Below the pieces are notes generated by a model. That model did not search any database. It was not told where the DNA came from and worked only from the letters and a program-made list of their open reading frames with translations. This document shows, in pieces, positions 48,019-59,150 of a DNA stretch of 64,000 nucleotides. Made by a program: the position numbers and the translations under genes. Position 1 is the stretch's first letter. Each line of letters starts with the position of its first letter. The stretch comes from Pezicula radicicola (taxonomy: Eukaryota > Ascomycota > Leotiomycetes > Helotiales > Dermateaceae), in the NCBI GenBank assembly GCA_003008705.1, contig PDUO01000038.1, forward strand, positions 186,001 through 250,000. Direction: 5' to 3'.

Positions 48019-50815
48019 ATGAGTACTACTCCAAACGCAACCCCACCAGGTGTGGAGACCCCGCGCCGTTCCAAGCAGTCTTCTAGAGCTACCATCGAAG
48101 AACGCAAACGGGCTACACGAGCGTGAGTACGCGATGATCATCGCTTACTTATGTAATGAGACTAATAGTATTGTTGAATAGGTGTGACCAATGCCGTCGG
48201 TTGAAGGAAAAGTGCGAAGGTGGAAACCCTTGTAGGAGATGCACTCATTCTCGGCGGACGTGTGAGTTCAAGAGTATAGCATCTCAAGGACATGATGTTC
48301 GTTCACATCCTAGGAGGTCGGTTTTAAGCATCTAAATTCTTATTTTGCACTTATTGGCTGACGTGTTATCTCTCAACCACAGTTCTCGTGCTGCGAATAG
48401 CAGTTCCAGAGAGCTACAAGAGCGTTTAATGTATATGGAACGGATATTAAAACATAAGTTTGAAGGCATCTCTCTTGACACTAATAGCCTATGTCGAATG
48501 GCAGAATCTATTGCAGATGACAGGCCAAGCACCGATCAATCTGGAGATTCATATACTGAAGAGGCAGATGATCTTGCTATTGAAGAGGAAGTCTGCACAA
48601 TTGATCCGATTGAAGACACCACTACACGTCCGTCAAGCCACCTCGTATATGCGAAATAAAATTAATTTTCTGCTAGATTACTCCGGCGAGTTTTCCTACT
48701 GGAACTTCTCTATGCGAATCAAGCGTCATATAGATGATCGGATGATAAGGTCGAACTCTCCTGTAAGTCTTCTCCACCTCCTCAAGCAACTGGTGAGCCA
48801 GACTTCTAAAAGATGAAGGTACCTCCCGTTTCTGATCAAGTACCCGTCTACTGGCGAGCTGGACAGTTAAATTCTGGCTCAAACAGTCTTACAGCAGCAA
48901 TCTCATGTTGTCCGCCTCGACACATTGCCGGATTTCTCGTCGATATATTTTTCAAGTATGCAGACAGACACTGTTTCTATGTTGATAAGAACTGGCTTCT
49001 TGAGAGACTAGACACACTTTACAATAATCCCGGGAACTTTAGTACTAAAAGTGCTTCAACAATAAGTATAATTCTTACCATACTGGCTATCGGAACACAG
49101 TATGCGTACCTGGATTCCCCAAAACAGAGTACGGCCAGTAACTCTGGTCCTGTCTTCTCAGAAGATGAGGTTGGAACTATGTTTTACCAGCAAGCGATTA
49201 GGCTACTTCCCGAAATCATCGAGTCTTCTTCTTTGGAAAGCGTTCAAGCTTGTTTATTATTCGGGGTATATGCACTTCCTATCGATGCCTCTGGACTGGG
49301 ATATATTTATATCAATCTTGCTGTTCGCTTAGCTATGCAGAATGGTATGCATAGAAAGTATGTTGGGGAGGCGTTAAGTCCTGCTATGATCGAGACTAGG
49401 AACCGTGTTTGGTGGACAGCATATACGCTTGAGAGGTGAGTTCTTAAACTTAACCAAAAATGAACAACGCTAAATGTCTTCAGAAAAATATCTATATTCC
49501 ACGGCCGACCTCTTTCAACACATCGATCTGACGTCGACTCAGACCTACCTAAAGACCAAGGAGAATTACAAGAAGACAGTGTTGTTTCGAATGTCCCGTA
49601 TATGCTCGCTTCTATCCACCTCACGCAACGCCTTGAAGATTGTTTCCATAAAATGTATGGGCACTAATAAATTTTCCCAATAAACCCACGTTCTAGGTTA
49701 CTGATACACTATCCACCAGATCGCTCCTTCGTAACTGTCGAAAGCAAGAACTTCCAACTATTCTTTCCGATTTAATAGCAATGAAAAGAGCATTAGAAAC
49801 CTGGTGGAGCACCCTTCCCAATGAATTACTCGACGATAAAGCAAAGCCTCAAGCCCATTTTCGTGCTGTTATGCATCTACGTCTAGAATATAGCTTGATC
49901 CGCATGTTCATAGGTCGACCATTTCTCTTCAACCGAGTTTCTTCTTCCCAATCCGACTACAATTCTCCAGAACGCCACGATAACATGACTCCAACCGATG
50001 TACCACAAGGACGTACTGCCCCAACCTCAAATAGCCAAAAACCAGGATCTAACCGCACAGAGCTAGTAGATGACTGTATCCACGCAGCCGAAGAAGCTCT
50101 AGGACTCTGTCGATCTCTGCGTGATAGTGGATCCGGATTAGCAAGAGCTTCATACATAGAATACAGTTCATGTCGAGCCTCATTACTAGTATTAATTGCT
50201 TACTCGATACAAAACCAATCAGATCAGTTCCGCCAACCGTTAAAAGATGGCTTGGATATGATCCGCGACATGTCAGCTGCTGGGGACTCCGCTAGGTCGG
50301 AGGTCTTACTGATTGAAGCCCTCAGGCGTGCACTTATTCGGTTACACTCCTTCGGTGCGAAGAATTCTCGAGATGATGAGAACAGTCCTGCTACAAGATC
50401 TTTGACATCTGGCTATGACAGCTTCAAACATTGGGAATCGATGTGGAAGAGTGGTGCAGCTGTCAGCACTCCCCTGAACAGTTCACGGCTCATGAATAAT
50501 CAACCGGCAGCATCAGCCCCTTTTTTACCACGCTCTCGATCTAGTGACCAGAATTCACAGGATTGGTCAATGGATGGACATGGTCAAATGGGGGATGCTT
50601 CGTTTGGAGATCCGAATGGGAATAGTAGCAGGAGTTTTCAATCCTCCGCTGAATTAGCATTCTTTGGTGAAGGAACTATGCCTACATCATCTGGCTGGCC
50701 TGGTCTTCCAGAGACGCAGGTTCTGGAAGAGTTTCTAGCTATTCCTCAGTATATGTTTGATTCTGGCACTGGAGTAGGGAATGCTTTCGGAAATATAGGT
50801 TCAGCACCACCTTAG
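48019..50815 (+). CDS. Zn2Cys6 transcription factor with fungal_trans domain
   Basis: Predicted nuclear regulator of 819 aa. Exons 48019-48122, 48182-48316, 48383-48627, 48677-48762, 48813-49435, 49484-49654 and 49720-50815. The binuclear zinc cluster is complete: Cys 36, 39, 46, 52, 55 and 62 (CX2CX6CX5CX2CX6C), split by the first intron just before Cys 36. The xylanolytic-regulator-type middle domain starts near HYSGEFSYWNFSMRIKRHI and includes HIAGFLVDIFFKYADRHCFYV, INLAVRLAMQNGMHRK and RNRVWWTAYTLERKISIFHGRPLS. The last join uses the acceptor at 49718-49719, which leads to SLLRNCRKQELPTILSDL; the nearer TAG would break frame. Ser/Gly/Asn-rich C terminus. Target genes unknown. Confidence 0.9.
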
Positions 50816-50962
50816 CATCTTGGACATTGCAAGACATGAATGAAATCCAGATTATCCTGCTTGCAATTTTGTGACCATCCGACACAAATATATCAAGTCC
50901 AACAAGATCATTATTCATAACCTCTATTTCCAAAAGGTCTCTTCCCAAACAAAACCCACCCC

Positions 50963-51697
50963 TCACCCAGACTTGGAAGCCTCAACAATCCCCCTCGCCA
51001 TCTCCAATAACCCCCCAGCCAAAACCTCCATCCGTTTCTCTTCCTCTCCAAAAATCTCCACACAACTCTCCATCTCATACTCACTACAATAAGCACCCCT
51101 AAACCCAACCTTAACAGCAGCAGAAACATCCCACATATGAGCCGCAGCAAACCATTTCTGATCTTCCTCCCCAAACATCTTCAAAGCCGGTCTATAAGCA
51201 TCAAGAGCAGGTTTAGCAATCCCCGTCCCATCACAGCTAATAAACCTCTCCTTCGGCATCTCAACCCCACCCTTCTCAAAATATCCCTGAACCCTCTTCA
51301 AATCAGCAGTAGTCAAACACCAAACCTCAAATCCCTCCTTCCTCAACAATTCAAAACATTCCTTAGCCCCATCTCGTAACCTCAGATCAGAATAAGCCTG
51401 AATACATTCCTCTCTCTGATCTTCCGTAGCTAGAGATCTTGGATTTTGAACCCCAGCGAACCAGAGGGTGCGGTAGAAGACTGATTTTAGAATTTCGCGG
51501 TATGGTGTGTACCGTTCTGAGATTGAGAGGAATGTGAATTCTAGTTCGGCCGCTGTCATCCAGCTGTAGCCGAAGAATTTGGGGGTTATGTTGTGGGCGA
51601 GTAATTGGGGTCCTATTGAGGCTGAGATTCCTTCGAAGAATGCGTCGAAGGAGACGCAGGTTCCTACTATGTCGAAGACTACGTGCTTCTTAACCAT
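50963..51697 (-). CDS. HAD-superfamily hydrolase (haloacid dehalogenase type II-like)
   Basis: Single-exon, cytosolic, 244 aa, the usual length. HAD motif I is VVFDIVGTCVS with the nucleophile Asp at residue 9. Motif II is the Thr in WCLTTAD, motif III the Lys in GIAKPALDAYRPAL, and motif IV AAHMWDVSAAVKVGF, as in L-2-haloacid dehalogenase-like proteins (AHxWDxxAA). The helical cap lies between motifs I and II (YSWMTAAELEFTFLSISERYTPY). Fungal members may act on haloacids or phosphorylated metabolites; the substrate is not predictable. It is convergent with the Zn2Cys6 gene, 147 bases apart. Confidence 0.88.
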   Translation of the reverse strand: MVKKHVVFDIVGTCVSFDAFFEGISASIGPQLLAHNITPKFFGYSWMTAAELEFTFLSISERYTPYREILKSVFYRTLWFAGVQNPRSLATEDQREECIQAYSDLRLRDGAKECFELLRKEGFEVWCLTTADLKRVQGYFEKGGVEMPKERFISCDGTGIAKPALDAYRPALKMFGEEDQKWFAAAHMWDVSAAVKVGFRGAYCSEYEMESCVEIFGEEEKRMEVLAGGLLEMARGIVEASKSG

Positions 51698-52878
51698 TTT
51701 TATCTCTGGATTTTTGAATTGGTTTTGGGGCTGAGATTGAGGTTGTTGTTTTGTGTTTTGTGTTTTGGGTTGGAGAGATGTTTATGCTGGGGATGTAGAG
51801 TGGGCGAATGTATGTTTTTCTTTTTCTTTTTCTGGGACCTGGGTGTGATAGCGTGATTGTGACTTTTCAATTGAGCAGCAATTTTGACGAGGCGAAAAGT
51901 TGTTTATACTAGACAAGAGAGGGACATTGATGATATAAAATCCAGATTTTGAATATATTCTGATATCCTGTCTAAAGTGGGGAGGTAGTTTAAGAGTCAC
52001 GTTCTCAACACATAAAGTAGATAGATAACTTACCGAAGACGGCGGCTGAGAATTCACCGGCTTTGATAATACAAGTGCTCCTAGGAAGAAGCTTGTAACG
52101 ATTTCCTTCTAGAATACCGGAGTGTATCGTACCTGTCTTACATTATGTTTCCTCTTGCACCGGTAGTTCGATCAAGAATGGGGGAACATCATAAATGCCA
52201 TCGGCTATTGACGGCATCAACAACACTTTAGCTTCGCGTACTCAAGTACCAACAGCGAACTCAACTCACCGGCCCGGTCAATACTTTTTCAAATCCGGAA
52301 TATGCTCATTTACAAAACAACTTATTCTGATGAGATACGCAAGTAATTTCTTTTTAAATGAGTTCTTTATAAAAGAACATTTATAATCAATAATCAATAC
52401 AGACAGTTATCTTAAGCAAAGATCCAACCCGTCAGTTTTTTTTATGTTGTACTGTAGAAACTAAACAGATGCCCAGGTACAAAACATCACCGGCCCGGTG
52501 CCACTTTTCCTCCCATCAACACCCTTGTCGCTCAATCCTCGCTTAAAAAGGGGACCCAGCGGGGAGGAAATTCTCCGCACGGTGGTATGAACTAGTCACC
52601 TCCGTCCTCCACATGACGTCCGGGAGTACCGCATTGTATGCTTGGACTAGATAGGTAGGTATCTAAGATACAAGCTATCTAGATCTGTATTGATTACGGA
52701 ATATGGCCGTGACACATAGGAAGGTGTAATTACAGCACACAAGACAAGAATAGGGAGTTTGATATCAACACATAGAGTGTCTAAATACTTAATTGGTATA
52801 CACGGTACAAAACCTATAAACACAAAACACTACATAGTATCCAACAAATACAATAACAACGTATCTCAGAACATCAAT
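51698..52878. other. Intergenic region
   Basis: Promoter of the HAD gene (left) and 3' flank of the permease (right). 'CCGGCCCGGT' occurs at about 52270 and 52490, a short repeated word. No gene seen. Confidence 0.45.
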
Positions 52879-54684
52879 CTAAGACCACAAAATATTAAGT
52901 TTCCGAATCCCCTTCTTAGGTGACGGTACCGGCTCAGGATTATTCTGATAAACCTCAATGAATCCACGAATAGGAATCTCCTCTAATGGAATAACCGTGG
53001 TCTTCTTCCAGTACTTGTATCCAAAGTAGAGTATTAATATAAGTGGGATGTTTAAGTACGAGGAGACGAATGTTTCATCACTCCAATGCCCGTGGATGAA
53101 TGTTGCGTAGCCACCAGTGAATAGCAGGAGAACAAATAGGACGAGAGATGCCCAAGTTGTGTATGGTTGTAATGGAGCTGCCCATGGAAGTTCTGCATGG
53201 CGATCAATGCCTTGTTTCTTGCAGCCGTAGTAGAATCGAAGGTAGACGAGACATATACATATCCAGTTTACCAAGGTGGAAACTGATACGATGTCTTGAA
53301 GCCATGTGAAGACTGTGCTTGCGGAACTAGAAAGAGTCATGTATCCTAGACACATGAAGAGCCCGAAAAAGATTGCTGCTACGTATGGGACTCCGAACCG
53401 GTTGATACGTTTGAAGATTGCTGGGGCGTGCCCGTTGACTGCCATACCGAATAGGATTCGAGAACCTCCTAGCATACTTGAATTACCGGAAGACCATGCC
53501 GAGGTCAAGATAACAGCGTTGATAATTGAAGGAACGACTTTAATTCCGGCAAGGCGTGCTGCGATAACGAATGGGGATTGAGAAGCTGTACCACTTGACT
53601 GAAGCAAGTTCTCGTTGTTTGAAGGAACAACTAATCCAACCATGAAGATAGTCAAGACGTAAAAGAGGAAGATCCTAATAAAGATACGCTTCGCAGCTTG
53701 TGGAATTGCACGTCTTGGAGACTTCGTCTCTGCAGCTGCCAAAGTGATGTTCTCAATGCCCGAGTATGCGTATAATGCATTATTGAAAGTTGTCCAGAAA
53801 CCGAGGAATCTTCCTAGGGATCCACCAATACCCAGGTATTGAACGAAGGGACCTGGATTTCTCCAATATCTGAACCCGATTGACTCGTGATTTGGAGCTC
53901 CTCCGCAGGTGATGACAAGGGCCATGATGTTGATGCCGACGATGAGCATGATCTTCAACATGGAGAAGGAGAATTCAAGCTCACCATAAACCCTGACGAA
54001 GAGAACTGCGGTGATGAGCATTAAGGCGCCGAAGATGGTGATCCACTAAATCATTGAGGAGTTAGTAATCATCGAAAGCGACTTAACAAGACTTGGATAT
54101 AATAAGGGAGATTGATTGTCTCGAGAGAAGCAGGTATCAATCGCAAGTCCAAAATCAGAGAATAAAGAGCTAGTTATTCTTACAATTGCGTTGTTAACTG
54201 TGACCCAAAACTCTACCAAGACGGCAGCAGCCACAATTTCGGCAGGAATCGACATCAAGTACGAGTATACCTGATTCCATCCATTGGCGAAAGACATAGC
54301 TGGGTCGAAAAAATGTTCTGCGTAACGAACCATACCTCCATTGAGCGGTACCAGAGCACCCATCTCTCCGACGGCGAAAACGACACTGGAAACAGCTAAA
54401 CCGACGATGGAGTATCCGAGGAAAGCACCGAGAGGACCCGATCTTGAGATTGCTCGTCCGGATCCAAGGAAAAGACCTGTGCCAATTGTACCAGCCAGGG
54501 CAATCATTTGGATATGTCTCTGGTGCAGTCCTTGCTTGACGGTGTGCACTTCCTCGAAATTGCCGACACAGCCTGCTTCGACATCGCCCTGTCCTACATC
54601 GTTGTCGCTCGAAACATTCTTCTTCTCCGCCGAGCCCGTCTCATCCGCGAATGGAGGCGGGCTTGATTCTGCTTGTTTGGCCAT
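52879..54684 (-). CDS. Amino-acid permease (fungal YAT/AAP type)
   Basis: Plasma-membrane amino-acid/proton symporter of 555 aa. Exons 54684-54184 and 54045-52879, joined after NNAI over a 138-nt intron. Family marks: LHQRHIQMIALAGTIGTGLFLGSGRAI (IGTGLFLGSG at 67-76), GPLGAFLGYSIVG, GEMGALVPLNGGMVRYAEHF, GWNQVYSYLMSIPAEI, GIENITLAAAETKSPRRAIP, SSGNSSMLGGSRILFGMA and WICICLVYLRFYYGCKKQGI. About 12 hydrophobic segments follow a 50-residue acidic N terminus. This is the AA_permease group, distinct from the APC permease at 8190-9959. Divergent from an FAD oxidoreductase with a shared 708-base promoter holding GATA sites. Specificity not decidable. Confidence 0.94.
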
Positions 54685-55392
54685 TATGGGAGGAATTTGA
54701 CTTCTACAGAAAGTGTCCCTGGTGTCCCAGGGGAAAACGGGACATGGTGTCGCATCTTTATAGAGTCTTGTGCTGAGCTTATCTCGCCCAGGGACGTGAG
54801 CTTGCGAAGCTTATCAGGGAAATTATCTTGGTAGCAAGAGTCAATTCGAAATCAGCAATTGCTCATAGGCTGGCTTGTATATTTTGAAGCTTCAGGAGTC
54901 AAGACAAAGTTTGAGGGTTCTATGGGGTCATTCCCGGGGGCTTCCCGGTCGCTGGATTGGGGTTTCCCGGTGACGTCCCGCCACTAAAATTCAGGGCCTG
55001 GTTCCTTATCACGACGCTGAAGGATCCCACGCTATGACAACAGACAATAGCTATCTGATATGGTTGTGATCTTACGGAATTCTAATACTTCATAGCCACA
55101 GCAATCGGCAGCCTGAACACCGTGTAGATATGGCGATAGTGCAATGCGTGGCAACGGTGAATTATGATGGAGAGCAGGTAGGGAAGTCGCAATGTTGTTA
55201 TCATGAGCCTCACCGCTGGACGTGTCTGCCAGCCGGTCCGGTTGAGAGCTTAGAATGTTTCATCGGACCACCGACAACGCCAGAGACACGCCAATGACCG
55301 CTACAGACAAGCTCATAAAATAGCCTTTGAGACGTTCAATTCAATTTCAACGGCCAAGTCTCAGATCTCAATCCCATCAGATCATTACAATC
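54685..55392. promoter_or_regulatory. Shared permease/FAD-oxidase promoter with GATA sites
   Basis: Between divergent starts at 54684 and 55393. Three GATA-factor core sites lie within 50 bases: CTTATC at 54778-54783 and 54810-54815, and TTATCT at 54823-54828. On the permease side, CTTTATA at 54756-54762 is a minus-strand TATA box about 75 bases from the ATG. AreA/NIT2-type nitrogen factors use such clustered sites; the regulation is inference. Confidence 0.55.
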
Positions 55393-56909
55393 ATGGGCTC
55401 TATCGAAGCAATTTCAGACGCAATCAAAGATTGCAGTCTCTCCAACGGCTCACCACCTTTAGTTTCCAACTCTCAAAAATCAAAATACTTACCAGTGTCG
55501 AATCCTGGTGAATGTTTTTGGCAAACCGAAGTTCATGAGCTACACGATCATCGATCTACAGAACAGATCCCAGAACATAGCGATATCGTGATAGTCGGTG
55601 CTGGATATGCTGGAGTTAGCACAGCTTACCACCTCACCAAAGATCCAAGCATTGGAGAGAAGTCAATCACAATTCTAGAGGCACGTGGTGCGTGTTCAGG
55701 AGCCACAGGTCGAAATGGTGGTCATCTACGACCTGACCTTTACGGTCATATTCCAACTTACATTGGCCGAGCTGGACCAGAAGCAGGAGCAGAGATAGCA
55801 GCTTTTGAGATTGCTCATGTTCAGGCTATCAAAAAGGTGATTGAGGAGGAGAAAATTGATTGTGATTTTACTCTCACCAGATCAATTGATGTTTGGTGTA
55901 ATGAGGAATCAGCAAAAAAGGCCAAGGCGGTCTTTGACGAGATTGTGGCTCATAAGTTTCCATATATGGATGATGCTATTTTCCATACGGGCAAGAATGT
56001 TGAAGGAGTAAGTGAAAAACTGCCTTCCCAGTTTGAAAGTAAGACTGACAGGTACAGATCTGTGGTGTTAAGGGCGCTGTAGCTTGTGCATCATACACAG
56101 CTGGAACTATCTGGCCATACAAATTTATCATGCACCTGGTAAAGTCAATTCTTGCCACAGGCACAGTCAATCTTCAAACACACACACCTGCAGTATCAAT
56201 AGCGCCTGATCCAAAAGGTGGTTATATAATTGAGACACCACGTGGCAAGATTCACGCGACTCAAGTCGTTCACGCCAACAATGCCTATGTATCAGGCCTT
56301 CTACCAGAATATGACCACAACATTATTCCCTGTAAAGGCATCTGCTGTCGGATAGTAGTCCCAGAAGGAACAGTAGCACCTCTACTAAACGACTCCTACA
56401 TCAACCGCACGGAAGACAACACTCTCTCATATCTCATCCCCCGCGCAGACGGAAGTATCATAGTCGGCGGCGCACAAGCAAAATTCAAGTCCCACAGAGA
56501 TCAATGGTACGACAACGTAGACGACAGTATCCTAATCGACTCAGCCAAAGATTACTACAACGATTACATGCAACGAACTTACCGAGGATGGGAAAACTCC
56601 GGTGCCAAGATCGATAAAATCTGGACGGGAGTAATGGGATATTCTTACGATTCAAACCCTCATATCGGAAGTGTTCCAGATAAACCAGGACAGTTTATTC
56701 TAGCTGGGTTTAATGGTCATGGTATGCCGGTTATTTGGTTGGCGAGTAAGGAGTTGGCGAAGATGGTTGTAAATGGTGTGGCTTTTGAGGAGACTAGTAT
56801 GCCGAGGTTGTTTAAGACTACGAGGGAGAGGATTGAGAGGGCGCAGAAGGGGAGTGTTGAGGATGGTGATATTCTTGGCACGGGGTCGTTTCCTGCTACT
56901 AAGCAGTGA
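55393..56909 (+). CDS. FAD-dependent oxidoreductase (DAO family)
   Basis: Predicted 490 aa from exons 55393-56007 and 56052-56909. The DAO fold oxidises amines, amino acids or similar substrates with FAD. The Rossmann motif IVIVGAGYAG (GAGYAG at 69-74) is followed by AYHLTKD and SITILEARGACSGATGRNGGH, where the last part binds FAD. The C-terminal part has LSYLIPRADGSIIVGGAQ, IWTGVMGYSYDSNPHIG and GQFILAGFNGHGMPVIW, the typical second FAD contact. No signal peptide is seen. The ATG at 55393 is the first in frame; upstream codons lack one. Intron acceptors at CAG and at GTACAG (6 bases later) both keep frame. Substrate unknown; the permease next door suggests imported amino acids or amines. Confidence 0.9.
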
Positions 56910-57723
56910 ATTGGGTTTTTTGTTGTGTCGTTTTGAAATGTTTATTATGGCTCTAATGAGTAAGCTAGGGGCTCGTTTGGCTGCTAGAGTAGAACGAGTA
57001 TATGGAGTATAACGGGTAGTTTCGAGGGTTTGGCAAGTATAATGTCAATATATCAAATGTGCCTTTTCGAAGCCTATACAATTCTCGTTCTACTCGAAAA
57101 GGTCCTCTAGAGGTCCTTTTGCGACAGAGTAGGTAGTATACTTGTTATAAAAAGCTAATTAACCCTTACAAATCTAACATGCATAAGCCTATTTTAATTT
57201 TGGCAAAGAACTAACAAAGTCAGCATATTACATAGCTAAACACTCTGAGTATGTCTAAAGGTCCTTTTTGATATACCAGTGCATTAAAAGAAGCTTTTAA
57301 AAAGGAGCATATAATCTGCCAGCAGGTATACCAAACGCGCTTTAATTTATAAAGATTTTGGTGTTTGACAGGACACAGGAGATTAAGTGCTTAAACGTAT
57401 AACGTATCCATATTAAATGGACACGGAATATCGACGACCATCTAGTATTTGAAAAGGATGATCGTCATGGAACTCTGAAGATATTTCCATATAAGAGTTG
57501 CTTGGAAGCGCAGTTAAAATGGTAGGCCCTCCGTGATATCATTATACCTGTCGTGAATGTCTGCATTCTGCCTTGCAGATTTCTATCATCTACAGCAATT
57601 CACTCCTCCTGCCGTCAGGCCAGCACATAGCCTCAACTTCAATCTTATGCTATCCAGATGCCAAAACTCTAGCCAAATAGTTGTTGATTTCTCTTGACCG
57701 AGAAAGCATAGGAAGGAAAAAAT
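56910..57723. other. Intergenic region with AT-rich island
   Basis: 57000-57380 is AT-rich with TA-dense stretches. It has a 12-base inverted repeat, GAGTAGAACGAG at 56987-56998 and CTCGTTCTACTC at 57084-57095, followed by a near-palindrome around AAAAGGTCCTCTAGAGG. A degraded small mobile element is possible. No gene seen. Confidence 0.4.
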
Positions 57724-58832
57724 ATGCCTCGTGACGCAGTCATACGGGTGCCTCAAGTTGTGGCTGTGCTAAGGACAATGACGGTCAGTCTTTGATGCCC
57801 TGGGCACCAACTATCCTAGGCTAATCAATCCAACGTCTCTAGGTTCTCTGGAAGCATGTCTCGTCTAAAGCACAGTATTTGGTCATCGCAATAGGAACAC
57901 TGCCACATTATCGATTCTTTCGCCAAAACACTCTAACCCCCATTTTGCGTATCACCGAGTCTGTTAGAAGAGGAGAAAGTGAGGTATTATTAGTTGAGCT
58001 TCTCACGAATTGGAAAGATAGAAAGTTGCATGAATTTCATTATATCCAAGTTGCTGTAGGTGCGCTTTTCCTTATAGCACTCTTTTTCTATGCCTAATAG
58101 CGCTGACTTTATTGACTAGAGCACAATATTAGCTGGAGCGGTAATCGGTTGCTTTTCATGGCAACCATTGTCGGATGGCTATTGGATCGGGCCAGCTATG
58201 TGGTACGCGAGTTTAGTGCTCTCGATTTTCGCCATACTATTATCATCTTCGCACGCCTTCATATTCAGCGCTCTAAACAGCCCAACACTGGCGCCTAATT
58301 CGAGCGGTGATTATAGAAGATACCTTTTCATGCTCATAGCCCCTGTCGATTTCGAAACTACAAACAGCGACCAGCATAGTTGCCCAAGAATATCAGCTCG
58401 TCCTGATACCACTCCTCGCTGGATAATGGTATTTACTTGGCAAGCCTCAATGATGCTTATGGCATACGCCGTAACGTTCTTTCTTGTGGGGCTCACAGTC
58501 TACGTCTGTACTCCACTCTTCAACGGGGAAGTAACGACATATGGCGGAAAGGTAAACTTTCATCTGTTGTCTACTTTAATCACGGAAACTGAATTTTCTA
58601 ATAGATATCGATTTTCTATCTTACAAGTGCAGGGGTAACTGGTTCGATATTCGTCTACTGCTCCTTTTATACCTACAGGTTCATTGATCTTGATCAGCTG
58701 GTGGAACCGCAAAGTACAGTACGTGGGACCGCTTTGGAAACTGAGCGGGATACTTGGCTTGAACCTCCTCATGCTGTCGCTTTCCGAGAAATACGACAGA
58801 CAGACGAAATGCAATATCAGGGCCATCAGTGA
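57724..58832 (+). CDS. Uncharacterised multi-pass membrane protein
   Basis: Predicted 310 aa from exons 57724-57783, 57843-58055, 58120-58551 and 58605-58832; all introns are GT-AG and all junctions fall between codons. Not recognised. The N-terminal ~90 residues are soluble (ITESVRRGESEVLLVELL, then WKDRKLHEFHYIQVA). Hydrophobic segments follow: STILAGAVIGCFSW, GPAMWYASLVLSIFAILLSSS, WQASMMLMAYAVTFFLVGLTVYV, and ISIFYLTSAGVTGSIFVYCSFY. The loop between the second and third contains LFMLIAPVDFE and an unpaired Cys. The tail is polar and charged. Such proteins with a WKxRKLHEFHYIQ block look like a lineage-specific fungal family. Convergent with GH55. Confidence 0.7.
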
Positions 58833-59150
58833 TTCTGAACTAAAGTCATACAGTCTATTGCGTTGAAGGGGGAAGCATTTATTTGGTAGGAGAAACATGG
58901 ACTTCTATGGGTCAGAGATTTTCATAGTACTTAGTCAATAGTTCTCGAAAACAACTTAGTTTCCATTTAGTCTTCTCAGTCCTCACTTCTTTTAATGAAG
59001 CAAGGTTGTCCATCCTCAGGACAGTATGCTTTGAATTTCCCTCCTAATAAGAATTTATAAAAGCCCTCTATAGTATCCGAAGAACCTTAAAGTTTTAAAT
59101 TCCAACACTAAAAAACAGTACAATACTTTTTGTTCCGTTCAACCCGAAAC
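58833..59150. other. 3' flank between convergent genes
   Basis: 318 bases between the membrane-protein gene and GH55. AT-rich at the end. No feature seen. Confidence 0.5.

Noticed and set aside
47765..48107. Small minus-strand ORFs before the Zn2Cys6 gene
   Set aside because: One overlaps the first exon of the well-supported regulator; no splice logic joins them.
48019..56909. Idea of a biosynthetic cluster (regulator, HAD hydrolase, permease, FAD oxidase)
   Set aside because: No core synthase (PKS, NRPS, terpene cyclase, DMATS) lies in the window, and the regulator and hydrolase are separated from the permease pair by 1.2 kb without shared motifs.
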